A stretch of DNA of 64,000 bases, from the NCBI GenBank assembly GCA_032988165.1, contig JANTQF010000183.1, positions 1-64,000 of the forward strand, in the 5' to 3' direction. Under the pieces are notes generated by a model. It made no database searches. It was not told the DNA's origin and saw only the letters and a program-made list of their open reading frames with translations. Shown in pieces: positions 36,420-47,559 of this stretch. The position numbers were made by a program, and so were the translations under genes. Position 1 is the stretch's first letter, and each line of letters starts with the position of its first letter. Source of the stretch: Emmonsiellopsis sp. PD_33 (Eukaryota > Ascomycota > Eurotiomycetes > Onygenales > Ajellomycetaceae).

Positions 36420-36889
36420 TTTATCTTTAAATAATTCTTTATTCTTCTAATACTACTTACTCTTACTACTTTCATTTTCCTTATCCTTCTGTATCAGTTT
36501 TCAGCTTTTAAAATGCCTGGTAAATCATTACCACTCAGTAATTATGAGCTCTTAGTTTTATATGGCATCAACTGGCTCAGTTAATGGTATTATATTACTA
36601 TACACTAAAAATAGGGGGGGGTCCAGCTTCAGTGGGATTATATGATTTCACTAAGTCAGATCAGGAGGGTGCTCTCCCCTTCTCAATTTTGAATGCTAAT
36701 AAAGACATAGTCAATAAGACATAAGAAACATGATCATCTCATAATAGCTATTTTAATATCATCTTTTATTTACAATCATCAACTCTTTACATCAGCATTA
36801 AAATTAGTTTCAATTCCTCTATACATAGCTTTTCATTTTTTTTTTTAATCCCTCTAATATACAGCTAGCCTAACACTTCTTATATAGCT

Positions 36890-38426
36890 ATCTCATGTGT
36901 CTTACTATTCTTCTTACTGCATCTTGCCATCTACATATCAATTCTACTACCTACAATGTCTGATTTCTATGTTGCTTAATCCTCTTGCTCTATCAGCCTC
37001 ATTGAATATCTCAATTATAACTATATTCTTCTTATCTTTTATTACATTTCATATAGTGAACTCTGCAGCCTCAAACTCATCAACAATGAGTAGAACAAAT
37101 ATGTCACAGTGTGGATCACTAAGTATGGTTGGTGATACTACTAGTCTAAGTTGAAAGACTTACTCATATTTATTGCACTTAAATCTGAAGTTATATTATA
37201 TAATAATCTTTATATATTATCTATCTACTCTTTTTATGCTTCCTACTACTAACTTTCATATTCCTATCAGGCAAGTCAATTTATAACTTCTTTAAGGGTA
37301 AGATAACTTTCATCTGGAATCTCCTCAGCACATCATACTTTGCAACAGCAGGTAACTATCTGATCTAGCTTGATAATACTAATGTTCATTAATAAACAGT
37401 TTATAGTCTCAAACTTGATTCATCAATCTAGCTTTTATTGCCTCACTTTACCTATCATACTTAAAATAAAGTCTTTATTAATGCTGCTGATGTCTGCTGT
37501 GTCTTTTTACCTACTTTGAAATTTAGATATATCTTTACATCAGCTTCATCTTTCTTCTCTATACTGGTAAATACTTTGCTCAACAATCCATTCACAGGAT
37601 ATTTATCTAACTCCTGATGGGAGGAAAACTCTGATCTCTGCTACCATATCAGACTCTCTTTTTAATTGGAAAAAATAAGCTTTATATTTATTTACTACTG
37701 CTATTAACTATATCAGCCTATAATTTTGAATCTGGCAGTCTGATTTACTCACAGCTAATTCCACAAGCTGAGGTATGATGCCATTCCTTTGCAAGATATC
37801 TCAATGCTATAGAGCTTACCCTCTGTAATAGCTCTGAATGTATGATATACTCAGAGTTCTACTATAACTTGCCTGGATCTAATATTTCTAGTGTATTCTA
37901 TCTTAAGGTTGTTGACCCTTCTAATGATCAAGTACTATAAGAGTTTTCTCAGTAGTGCTTTCCATCCTACTCTTATATGCAATCAGAATCAAATAGGGGG
38001 TTTCTTTTCATCAGATGAATAGGTCATGATGAGGCAAATATAATTCTTATTCAGACATTTTTATCACAAAGTGATGGAACCTTTATCATACACCAAATAG
38101 ATCTTCTTAAAATACATAAATCATCTTAAGACCTCAAGATAGTATGTATTCATTTATCTCTCTACCTTACTATAGAATCTCTGGAATCTGTGATCCACTG
38201 TTTCATTCCCACCTTAGCTCCTAGTGGCTTGTTGTAGGGGGCAAATTCTTCATTATAGTAATCAATTAATTCATTATTTGCTCTGAAAGATCCTCAACTT
38301 ACTATTAGCTCTGCAGAGCATCCTGCTTATATTACTGATATTCAAATAACTCCTCAAGAAACTATTTGGATAATTGTAGATATATCTCTAAATATACCAC
38401 CTCAGGTTTCAATCTTTAACTTTTAA
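36890..38426 (+). pseudogene. F-box/propeller-like family relic, copy 3
   Basis: Family blocks: SYFATAGNYLI near 37330 (compare FAVAGCYIVWVAN in copy 4), KVFINAADVCCVFLPTLKFRY near 37465, an NSSECMIYSEFYY-like block near 37830, IQTFLSQSDGTFIIHQIDL near 38050 and the end PPQVSIFNF with TAA at 38424-38426. The F-box part is not clear; the 36897-37154 open frame has none. Order, spacing and strand match neighbouring copies. Broken by many stops and at least one frame change. Confidence 0.55.
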
Positions 38427-38941
38427 AATACTAAGTTCCATATTTTATAAAACACAGTATTTTATGCTATATCTCTCTATTTCCCTTCTTCTTTATTACT
38501 CTCTAACTCTTATACTTTATAAGATCTAATATCTTCTGCTATGCCTTTCTATTTTTTTTTTCTCTTATATTTACTCATTTTATTATCTCTATAGGTTAAG
38601 ACTAATTTAGCTTTAAGCAAGCAGCAGCAGAGGAGGACATCATTATATTAATAATTATAGCAACTATCTAATTTCTTTGTTTTCTTTTCCCATCTAGTAG
38701 TAAGTTCTTATATTATGTAAGTGCTATTTGCAGCTGATTAACAAAGCAGCCTAAGTTGCTAGATTACTAAAAGAATATAGTTATTACCTACATCCTCCCT
38801 TCATCTACAACTATTAATGTTTAATATTACCATCATCAAGGTCAGTATCAATTTCTCTCCTCCTAGCTTCATATATTTTATTCTATCAGATAAATTCACA
38901 TTTAGACTAATAATCTTTAGTTCATCATTCTACTCATTTTC

Positions 38942-40422
38942 TTGTTCTATCTTTCTACTGCTATATTCAACTTATTATATATGATATTAGATATTCATAC
39001 AGCAGTATTAGCTCTGCATCTCATTAGCTCAATTATCTATTTGGATAAGGACTATTTTCTTCTCATCCTTCATTATTTCATGCTGAGTAATATTTATTGC
39101 TTCAGACTTGTCAGCTATTCATTCAACATATATACTATCTCATGAATTTAGGATCATGGCTGGAGATATTATTGCACCTAGTTTATATTCTCCCCTTTAT
39201 CTTCTTCACCAGAAGTTAGACTCAAGCAATATACTACTCTAGATATATAATTTATTTATTTGCTTTTTTTTATATTTACTGATACTAACTTTCTTATTTA
39301 TTTTATACTAGCCAAATTACTCATCAACTTTTCCAAGGAAAATGGAACTATTTTACAAAAATATCCAGAAGCTTTCCTGTTTGCAGTAGCAGGCTGTTAT
39401 ATAGTCTGGGTAGCTAACAGTGAGTTATATTAATAAATACTTGATGGTATTATCTTCAGTTCACTAACCCAGATTTAATCTTATTTATGCTTTTCTCCTA
39501 TAATAAGTAAAGTTCTCATTAATACTGCTGATGTTCTGTGCTTTTACCTACATACTTCTTACTCTATTTATCTTCAGTATGACCTCCAAATCCCTCATTT
39601 TACTTATTAATACTTCACTAATAATATTTGCTCAGAACAGTCATTTAATCTCTTGCAGGGAGCTAAGTGTGATCTATGCAAAACTAGATTTCATACCTGA
39701 TTGGGAGGAACAAACTTTATATATGCATATTTAAGCTGCCTATTATATTAGCATATAATTTTAAATTCAGTCATCTTATCTACTCATATATAATATTAAA
39801 ATCAAACAGACTGTCCTTTAAGTCTGCAACATTCATTAAGCTTATCCTACCTAATAGCTCTAAATGGACTATTCAATCATACTCCATCTTCTTCAGGTTA
39901 TCTCAGATGAGTCATACTATATCTATTAGCCTCAAAATTGTGAACTCTTTTAGTAGTAATGTTCTTCAGCATTTCTACCAGCTATGATCTTCCTCCTTAT
40001 ATATTAAAGTAGTCTTTCATGAAGAATTTATATTTATCAGCTAACTCTCTTCCATTTAAATTCTGATGATTATTGAAACATTTTTACTGCAGAGTGATAG
40101 TATCTTTATTAAACATCAAATAGATATTATTTATCTATATAATTTACCCTTAAAATGCCTTTTCATTCATCTATCCCTTTATCTTACTATTAGATTTTTA
40201 GGTTCTTTAACCTACTATTATATTCTCCAGCCATCTATCAATCATCAACTACACAAACAGGTCAGTAATGAGTTTGAGGTCTTAATTAACACAATCTTTA
40301 AACTAGACTCCTTCCAATCTATTATAGACTTTTCAGAGCACAGTAATCTTACTCCTCATATTCAAATAATGTCTAAAGGGATAATCTGCACAGTTTATCC
40401 TGCAACATTTCCACACCAATAG
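38942..40422 (+). pseudogene. F-box/propeller-like family relic, copy 4
   Basis: The 67-codon open frame at 38942 ends in YFLLILHYFMLSNIYCFRLV with SYSFN, a fair F-box (LL.IL.YF.LSDIYRFRLVSRSFN once CpG losses are allowed for). Then FAVAGCYIVWVANSELY near 39380, KVLINTADVLCFYL near 39510, ATFIKLILPNSSKW near 39825, and an open 118-codon C-terminal part from 40066: IETFLLQSDSIFIKHQIDII ... SIIDFSEHSNLTPHIQIMS, ending TAG at 40420-40422. Its C-terminal stretch is the longest undamaged piece of the family, which makes it the best seed for a profile search. Confidence 0.65.
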
Positions 40423-40701
40423 ATTATACTCTGAGACTTTTAAATCTGCTGTTTTTCTTTTGTCTCCTACAATTTATATAATATAATATTTTGTCATATA
40501 TTTTTTTATTTGCTATTTACTACAGTTCATGTTTTTTACTATCTAACTGTGGCTCTATATAGAGTTTTTCTCATCTGATTAGATGCATTAATTGTGTATT
40601 TCATTACTTAATACTCTTTCAAATCCTATTATTATTTTACCTGATATTTCTCTTTATTATTGTTATTTCTCTCTTCTACTTTCATCTTATATTCTGATAT
40701 C

Positions 40702-40713
40702 CTAATTACTTAG
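40702..40713. promoter_or_regulatory. conserved inverted-repeat motif, site 2 (diverged)
   Basis: CTAATTACTTAG with flanks TTCTGATATC before and TCTATCTTTAAG after, matching site 1 flanks. Lies in the spacer after copy 4. Confidence 0.4.
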
Positions 40714-40929
40714 AGTCTATCTTTAAGCTACTCTATATTCTAATGCTACTCACTTTTCTCATTTTCATTCTCTTTATGCTCAAGTAAACTTCTATCTGCA
40801 TGCTACTCATCTTCTGCACTACAGATTAATTCCTATATTATGCATGTCTTGCATGTAGTTAGTTAACAAAGCAGGGCTATCAGTATACTCAAAAACAATA
40901 TAATCATTACCTAGTAGGTCTTTAGATTT

Positions 40930-41712
40930 TCTCTTCTTCTGCTATTATTCAAGCTAAGTACACTGTCAGGCTAATAATCTTTAGTTATTTTAAACATCTA
41001 ACTTGGGCCACTAACCATGTCTGCATATAATCTCAAATCTGGCCATTATATCTACTCATGCTCAATGCCCAAAATAAGGGCATGATACTTTAAATTTGAA
41101 AGAGTTCCCAGAATAATTAAGCTTATTCTATTTAATAGCTCTGAATGAATCATCCATTCAGAGTTCTACATTAGATTACCTCTAACTGAGGTCATCAGCC
41201 TCAGAGTTTTATACTCTTCTAATGGTGAAGCTCTATAGTAATTCTACCAGCTATAGTCTTCCTCCTCCTATATGTAGGAAGCATTGAGTAGGAGATTTAC
41301 ATTTATTGAATGATCATTTTCCATTCAATTCTTAATGCTTATTAAAATATTTTTACTATAGGATGATAGTATCTTTATCAAACATCAAATAGATGTCATT
41401 TATCTATATGATTTATTCTTAAAATACCTTTCCATTCATCCATTCCTCTGTCTTGCTGTTGGATCTTTAGATTCTGTAACCTACTTCTTTATTCTCTATT
41501 AATATACTGATTACTAACTTTACAAACAGGTTACTAACAATTTGAGTATCTTAATTGACTTAATATTCTGCCTGGACTCCATTCAACTTATTATAAGCTT
41601 TCCAAACCACTGTGATCTTATACCTGACATTCAGAAAATGCCCTGAGGCATAATCTGGGTAATTATAGATGCATTATATTTATACTCTCATGTTTTCCTC
41701 TTCAACTTTTAA
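40930..41712 (+). pseudogene. F-box/propeller-like family relic, copy 5 (C-terminal half)
   Basis: Closely follows copy 4 in sequence: KLILFNSSE near 41120, FTFIE near 41300, KIFLL then DDSIFIKHQIDVIYLYD at 41340-41410 (compare SDSIFIKHQIDIIYLYN in copy 4), ending near TAA 41710-41712 after VFLFNF-like text. The N-terminal part is very short, so it is probably truncated. A CTTTTTTTTTTTT tract follows at about 41725. Confidence 0.55.
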
Positions 41713-41879
41713 ACTCATCTTTCTTTTTTTTTTTTTAAAATAATTTATATAGTAATTCTGCCTGTAATGTCTTTCCATCTTATATTAATTATATTATTAA
41801 AGCACACTGAATGCCTTCATTTCCCCTGTTCCCTTCCAGCAATGCAGTCTGTCACACTAAATGGATGAAGAGTTTGATC

Positions 41880-42363
41880 TCAAATACAGGTAAAAAAAAA
41901 AAAAAACTAAGTGTAGTAAATTATTATATCAATTCATTATAGTATCTATTATGCATAATTTTGGTGCTTTGTTCTTTTCCTTCTCCTATCCCCTGTAGTT
42001 TATGTCACTAAAAATAGTAGGCAATTAAAACCATCTATATCTAGCAATCCAGACTAGAGCTCATATCTTGTGTTATGCACTGTGTCCATTTCAACCTTAA
42101 TATGAGTAGACATTGTCATGGTTTCACCACTACAGTTAAAATCTACCTTACTACACAAGTCTGCTTCTCTCTCCTGGACTTAAAGCTCTATCTATTATAA
42201 CTATTAACTGATACTATTTTCTAGCTCCTCTACAGCCTATTAGAAGCTTATTGATTCTCATGCACTATCTTCTTGTTATTTAAGTCTCCCATGAGAGAAC
42301 AGTCTGAGTCATAGCTGACATCCTATCCTCATGTGGCTCTCATACTATAATATTTTACTTTTA
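41880..42363 (+). pseudogene. family C-terminal fragment
   Basis: 42170-42363 matches the end of copy 2 (35970-36157) at DNA level: ATAACTATTAACTRATACTATTTYCTAG, CACTATCTTCTTG, and at protein level FKALL.I.IN...YYFL, LL...YYLLDI, RVIA.TL...CS. An isolated 3' piece, preceded by a poly-A run at about 41891-41905. It shows that copies have been broken up and shuffled within the array. Confidence 0.55.
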
Positions 42364-42400
42364 AATGTGCTTTCTCCTCTGCTTCCTAACCTCCTAATAC

Positions 42401-42414
42401 ACTAATTGTTTAGT
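42401..42414. promoter_or_regulatory. conserved inverted-repeat motif, site 3
   Basis: ACTAATTGTTTAGT with TATTTATTTTTAAA after it; 434 bases before the ATG of copy 6, the best-defined start in the family. Confidence 0.5.
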
Positions 42415-42847
42415 ATTTATTTTTAAAACATTCTTTATTCTCATAGTTCTATCTACTATTACCCCTTTTATCCCCCTTTTGCCTGTAACAAGGCTGGACA
42501 TATTATGATACTATATACCAAGGAAACCTCAGTTTATATATAGTATCTTTTCATGCTTGCTGCCCCCCTGCTGTTTTTACTACTAAAAATGATAAGGAAT
42601 AAAAATCCTTTAACCTAGTTAGGTCTCATGTTGTGTTACTTACTGTGTCTAACTCAACCTTAATATAGCCTGACATCATCATGATTTTACTATATTCACT
42701 GTCTTTTCTCATCCCCAACTACTTAGTAATAAGTTTCTTTTTTTATAGTTATTTCTTTACTAGACCTACATCATACTCCTACTTATACTTTTAACCTTTT
42801 TCTCTCTCTTCATTTATTACCCCTCTCTCTTGAACTACTCATAAAAA

Positions 42848-44300
42848 ATGCTACTATTTAGCTCTTCATCTAGTGATACCCAGCAATCAGAATCTCCCAT
42901 TAAGTGTGTTAATCCACTTGATTATCTTCCTTCTGAATGTGTGTTCAAGATTCTTAATGATTTTGAACCCTTTAATGTCTACTGCCTCAGCTGGGTTAGT
43001 ATGTCCTGGAATTACTTTACCACATTGTGAGCTGAGAAGTATGGCTGGCTTTATCACTGATCTGAATACACTAACTAGTTTATATTTCTGAATGTATTAG
43101 TTAAGAAACTATAATATCTACATCTAGGTATGCACTAATATTTCATTTTTACCTTGCAAGGCTGACAGGCTCCTTAGCCAACACATTCTATTATTTCTCT
43201 CATAGTATAGTCACTAAGAAGTGATTATTCTCCAATGATATCAGTTTCAAACTATCTATAAGTAGGAGTTATCTAGCCTGAATTGAAGATTGCAAGATCT
43301 ACTGCCAATATACTTATCATAATACTCTGAGCCCACACTATAAGATTATTTGCCCCTTTAATATTATCCCCTTCCTCATCACAGTATATGTTAATGATGC
43401 AGGTCTTTTATGTGTTTCTGATCATTAAAGGTTTATCAAATATCCCCTCAATCTATATATTATTTTGATAACTAGTTAATCATTAGTTTCTCTTCTCTCT
43501 TCTAAACTTAGTATTATTCTTATTGTCTGCCTTTGAATCAGACAGAATTGATCTTATCCAGCCCCATGGAACACTTCATATTTAATTGGGAAGAACAAGG
43601 TGTATATAGTGGACTTTGATGGCCTTAGTATATTTACATATAACCTTAAATCTGGATACTCCATCTATTAATAAAACAGCACTCTAATTACTATCTACTC
43701 TACTCTGGTTAATCACACCTTTATTGAGTGCATCCTGCCTAATAACAGCAAATATCTAGTATATATCAATTTAGGGCCTCTCTTCTCAGCTGATGGTACT
43801 AATCCAGTCTGCAGGATTATTATACTTAATACTTTAAATGGAAATATCATCCAGCAATTTCTTGATGACTTGCAATATAATGCACACATTTGCCCTCTAT
43901 TTAGCAGTGGATTTATATTTATTGGTTCATTATATTCTTAATGTTATATTATAGTGCTTACCAAGTTCTTACTCCAGAATGATGGAACTTTTATACAAGA
44001 AGAGATTAATGCTATTTTCCTACCTGATTTTCCATATTATTTACCTGCTATTAAGTCATCAATACCTATTCTTACTGTCTTACTTACCATGCATGACACA
44101 GTCTTCTTCTTGACCCTTCAGGATTTAACTGACAAAGCTGAATATAAAGCTCTCAGACAATTCACCTTCCTGAAGATTGAGTAATTCTTTAAGGTTACCT
44201 CCCCTTTTCCTATAATCAAACTATAAGACTCTAGTCAGTTCTTTAACCATCTTGATGTTCAACTCATTGAATACAAGAGAATACTAGTGTAAGTCTAATA
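42848..44300 (+). pseudogene. F-box/propeller-like family relic, copy 6 (best F-box)
   Basis: ATG 42848 opens MLLFSSSSSDTQQSESPIK then NPLDYLPSECVFKILNDFE with VYCLSWVSMSWNYF: a good F-box (LP.E...IL..L.P.D...LS.VS..W). A TGA at 43028-43030 (Arg position) closes the open frame. The rest reads, with stops, NDAGLLCVSDHQRFIKYPLN, WNTSYLIGKNKVYIVDFDGL, FIECILPNNSKYLVYINLG, RIIILNTLNGNIIQQFLDDL, and an open end at 43954-44184 with TKFLLQNDGTFIQEEINAIF and FFLTLQDLTDKAEYKAL. The repeated short strand pattern suggests a beta-propeller-like domain after the F-box, the usual layout of SCF substrate receptors. Identification of the second domain is inference. Confidence 0.7.
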
Positions 44301-44645
44301 TTTTAATTAATTCTACTCACCTGCACTCTTCTGATTCTAGAGTACTCTTTTCTGCAATTTATAGATTTATTCTTTTCTATTCTGTAAATAATGCTTTTCT
44401 TTTCTTACTTTTCTTTCCTTACTTATCTTTCCCTCTTAAAGCTTTTATTAGATGCTATTAGAAATTGATATTAATAATAGCCTATCTGTTCAGCTCTCCT
44501 CTAGCAGTATTTATATTAATCCCACTATTAATATAAATCATCCACTTAGTACCTACAATAAAAGTTATTTTTTTCTCTTTTTCTTTTCCATCTAGTGAAT
44601 CTCATCAACCTTCTCTCTCTACTCCCTCTCCTTCTATCCTAGACT
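44301..44645. other. spacer after copy 6
   Basis: T/C-rich on plus; no gene recognised. Confidence 0.4.
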
Positions 44646-44652
44646 CTGATAC

Positions 44653-44666
44653 ACTAATTGTTTAGT
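44653..44666. promoter_or_regulatory. conserved inverted-repeat motif, site 4
   Basis: ACTAATTGTTTAGT in the context GACTCTGATAC...ATTCATCTTTTAA, nearly the same as site 1. About 590 bases before the first recognisable block of copy 7. Confidence 0.5.
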
Positions 44667-45956
44667 ATTCATCTTTTAACTCTCTATTCTTAATTCTCTT
44701 TTTATTTATTAATACTAAAGTTATCTCACCCCTTGATTGCCATTCAACATCACACACAATCAGTAAACCACTGATTTTATTATTATATTATTAAAGTAAT
44801 ATAATAATAAATAGCTCAAGTGTTGCCTTCTCTTGTCTATCTGACTTCACTTTCTCTTTTCTCTTATCTACTTTGCACCAAACACCTCAAGAACCAGCAT
44901 CCCCCCTCACAATCAATTCCATTTGATACAAATAAAATGGCCATGCATCCAAGTTAATTTAAAGTCCTTACAAACTCTAAAAACCCATTTATCTGACTTA
45001 ATTTTGATTGCTTCAACCTAATTCTATAGTATCTTGAACCTCACTCTCTTGGCTGCATCAAGCTAATGAGCAGGCTATAAAACAAATCCATCTTCTTGTG
45101 AATTGAGGAGTATGATTAACTGTATGAGTAGTCTGAGTTATAAGAAACATTTTTACCCCTTAACTCTATCCTTAAGATTTAATGTTATGATGCAATTAGT
45201 ATGCTATCTATTCATTCTCTTCTTTATAATTATAACTAACTTCTATCTTTATAATTTAGATATATTGTAAATTCCTCTCTACTCAACCAACCATCTTCTA
45301 CTCATATAATCATCTTAGTGACCTTGTAATAGCTGGTAAATACAAAGCTTGGGTTGCTGATTTAATGTTGTTTTGGGAAATCAACTTCTTATTATCTGAT
45401 TCTTAATCTTATAAAATGCAATTATCTGAAGAATGTAGATACATACTCTCCTCAGATCTTATTCAGCTACTTCTTAATTCCAATGGTATTCTATACATAC
45501 ATATCTTCACTTTTAAGCTTATATAGGTTTTATATATCTCTTTATATTATTCTGTATCTATAAATAGCTAATAAATTATCTCTTACTTAGTATCTCTATC
45601 TAGAATTTAGAAGTAACAGAGACATTCTAATTCATACATATAAAATGAACTGAGCATTCATGTCTTTTTAAATAGAGTAATCTTTACATTAGAAATACAT
45701 TAACATGCTATCTTTCTACTCATTCCATTGAAACTAATACCCTTCTTTATTCAATACTGACTACTATAGATATTATACTTTCTATTAGGTTCCATGACCA
45801 TATTCTTAAAGTCATTACCTCTAATTGTGAAGAACTCCTTATTTATACAACTTTTATCTCCAAGTCAAGTAATCCTGTTTCTATACATCCTAATAATACT
45901 GTTGGTAACACATGTATTGAACCCTAGTAGATAATAGTTTATGATGGAAAAACCAG

Positions 45957-45961
45957 CTGAA
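45957..45961. repeat. target-site duplication CTGAA (left)
   Basis: CTGAA precedes the 5' LTR and recurs at 51525-51529 directly after the 3' LTR: an exact 5-bp duplication, the usual size for Ty3/gypsy integrases. Confidence 0.9.
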
Positions 45962-46215
45962 TGTGAAGAGCTATGCCCTTATACCCTATATCTGTAGCTT
46001 GCCTGAACTTCGCCTGATCTCTGACTGCCTGATTGGATGCCTCCAACTGGGCCTTCATATGAATGTTTATCCACTCTGACCTCACATAATTCCCTTCTGT
46101 TTATATCACACAATCTTGTGATTCCTTTTCCTTTTTCCTTCCTTTCTCTAGCAATTACAATCTTGATTCTAGTGTATAGCTTGCATGATCTGCTTATCAG
46201 AGTGCACCTGTTACA
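45962..46215 (+). repeat. 5' LTR of the chromovirus
   Basis: 254 bp, TGTGAAGAGCTATG...CTGTTACA. Differs from the 3' LTR chiefly at sites where one has TG and the other CA, which marks former CpG. Keeps one CG at 46011-46012. Confidence 0.96.
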
Positions 46216-46425
46216 TTTTGTAATTGCTTGCTTGATCTCTTCTCAGAGATCCTTGTTATATTTGCCTTCTAAATGTGACTTGCATGTATAGCAGATTCCT
46301 CTAAATGCAATTCACATGTATAGCAAACTCTTCTGAAATCTGAAATACAACTCACCCAGCTCAGCTCTGCTAGATGATGTGTCAGTGAAAGGCCCCAAAG
46401 CCCTGACAGTCTGTATCAATATCTC

Positions 46426-47559
46426 ATGAGATTTTCCTCTGAACTTTCTGAATCCTCTGAACTTCCTGAATTCTCTGAACTCTCTGAATCCAAACAATCT
46501 TTTGAATCCATCATGAACATGAACTCTCTGTGTGAGGACAGCATCCCTTCTCAGGGCCCTGACACTGAATTCTGAAACTTCATTCAGCAGCTTGCAAACA
46601 AGATCAATCTCATTGCTGAACAAAATTGCATACCTGCACTAACCCTAGTTCCTGCTCCAACCCCCACTCACCTGACTGCTCCTTTTGATGACTTCCTGAA
46701 ACACCTGAAGGAGAGGCTTGCCACCCTTAAGAAATTCATGGGCAAACAAGTCTCTGAATACCCTGCCTGGTGCCTCAGTGTGGAGGCCAAAATTACTTTA
46801 GACAGCCTTATAATTGGATCTCTTGCTGATCAGGCCTGGTACATCTACACCTGACTCTCTGGCACTGCTATCACCTGATTCCACCCTTGGATGAAGGCTA
46901 ATGCCAAGCTCATTTCTATGACCTCTGATGTCATCCTTGATCAGCTCAACATCCTTTTCTCTGATCCTTCAGTGGCTCAGAAGGCCCTGACCTAGCTGCA
47001 CAGTGTTTATCAGAAGACTGATCCACTTGCCATCTTTCTCCTGAGATTCAATCAGAAGATCCTAGAAGCTGACAGCCAGTTATGAGATGACACTGTCAAG
47101 AAAGCCCTGCTTAAAAAGGCCATCAAGTTTGAGCTCCTGCAGCAGACTGTTGCCTCCATTGAACCTCCCACATACCTTGAATATTGCACAAAGCTCTGTG
47201 GTATAGAGAACAACCTGTCTGAGGTCAAGGCTATTCAGGGCCAAATCTATGGTAATGTTCCTACTACCTCTGGAGCAGCCTTCCCTAGAGCAACTCAGCC
47301 CTGTGATCTGAACACCATGGACTGGGAGCTGACAGCTTGTGTGAATGGTTTCTGTGTCCCCAATATGACTACCACCACTATCACTGACTGCCATGCCTGA
47401 GGTGTTTGCATCAACTGTGACAAACCTGGGCACAGAGCTGCCAACTGCCATGGCACCCATATTCCTCTGAAACTGCCTGTATGATCTGCAAATGTGCAGA
47501 CTAAGCTCAAGGAAGAGGAGGACTTTGAAGATGCTAAATCAGACTTGAGAAAAGACTAG
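46426..47559 (+). pseudogene. gag: chromovirus gag (broken)
   Basis: One frame from ATG 46426 (a second ATG at 46513) to TAG 47557-47559, about 377 codons. It starts with a Ser/Glu-rich stretch built on an 18-bp repeat (SELSESSELPEFSELSES, 46432-46494). The capsid-like middle has HLKERLATLKKFMG, WCLSVEAKITLDSL, FHPWMKANAK and FLLRFNQKI. A complete CCHC zinc knuckle (CINCDKPGHRAANC, C-x2-C-x4-H-x4-C) lies at 47407-47448. TGA codons interrupt it at several Arg positions, including 47398-47400 just before the knuckle. It would form the particle and bind element RNA. Pol lies in the -1 frame relative to gag. The minus-strand open frames here are shadows. Confidence 0.9.

Noticed and set aside
47080..47510. 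Two open minus-strand frames over the gag region
   Set aside because: They are antisense to the zinc-knuckle part of gag, which has clear family motifs on plus.
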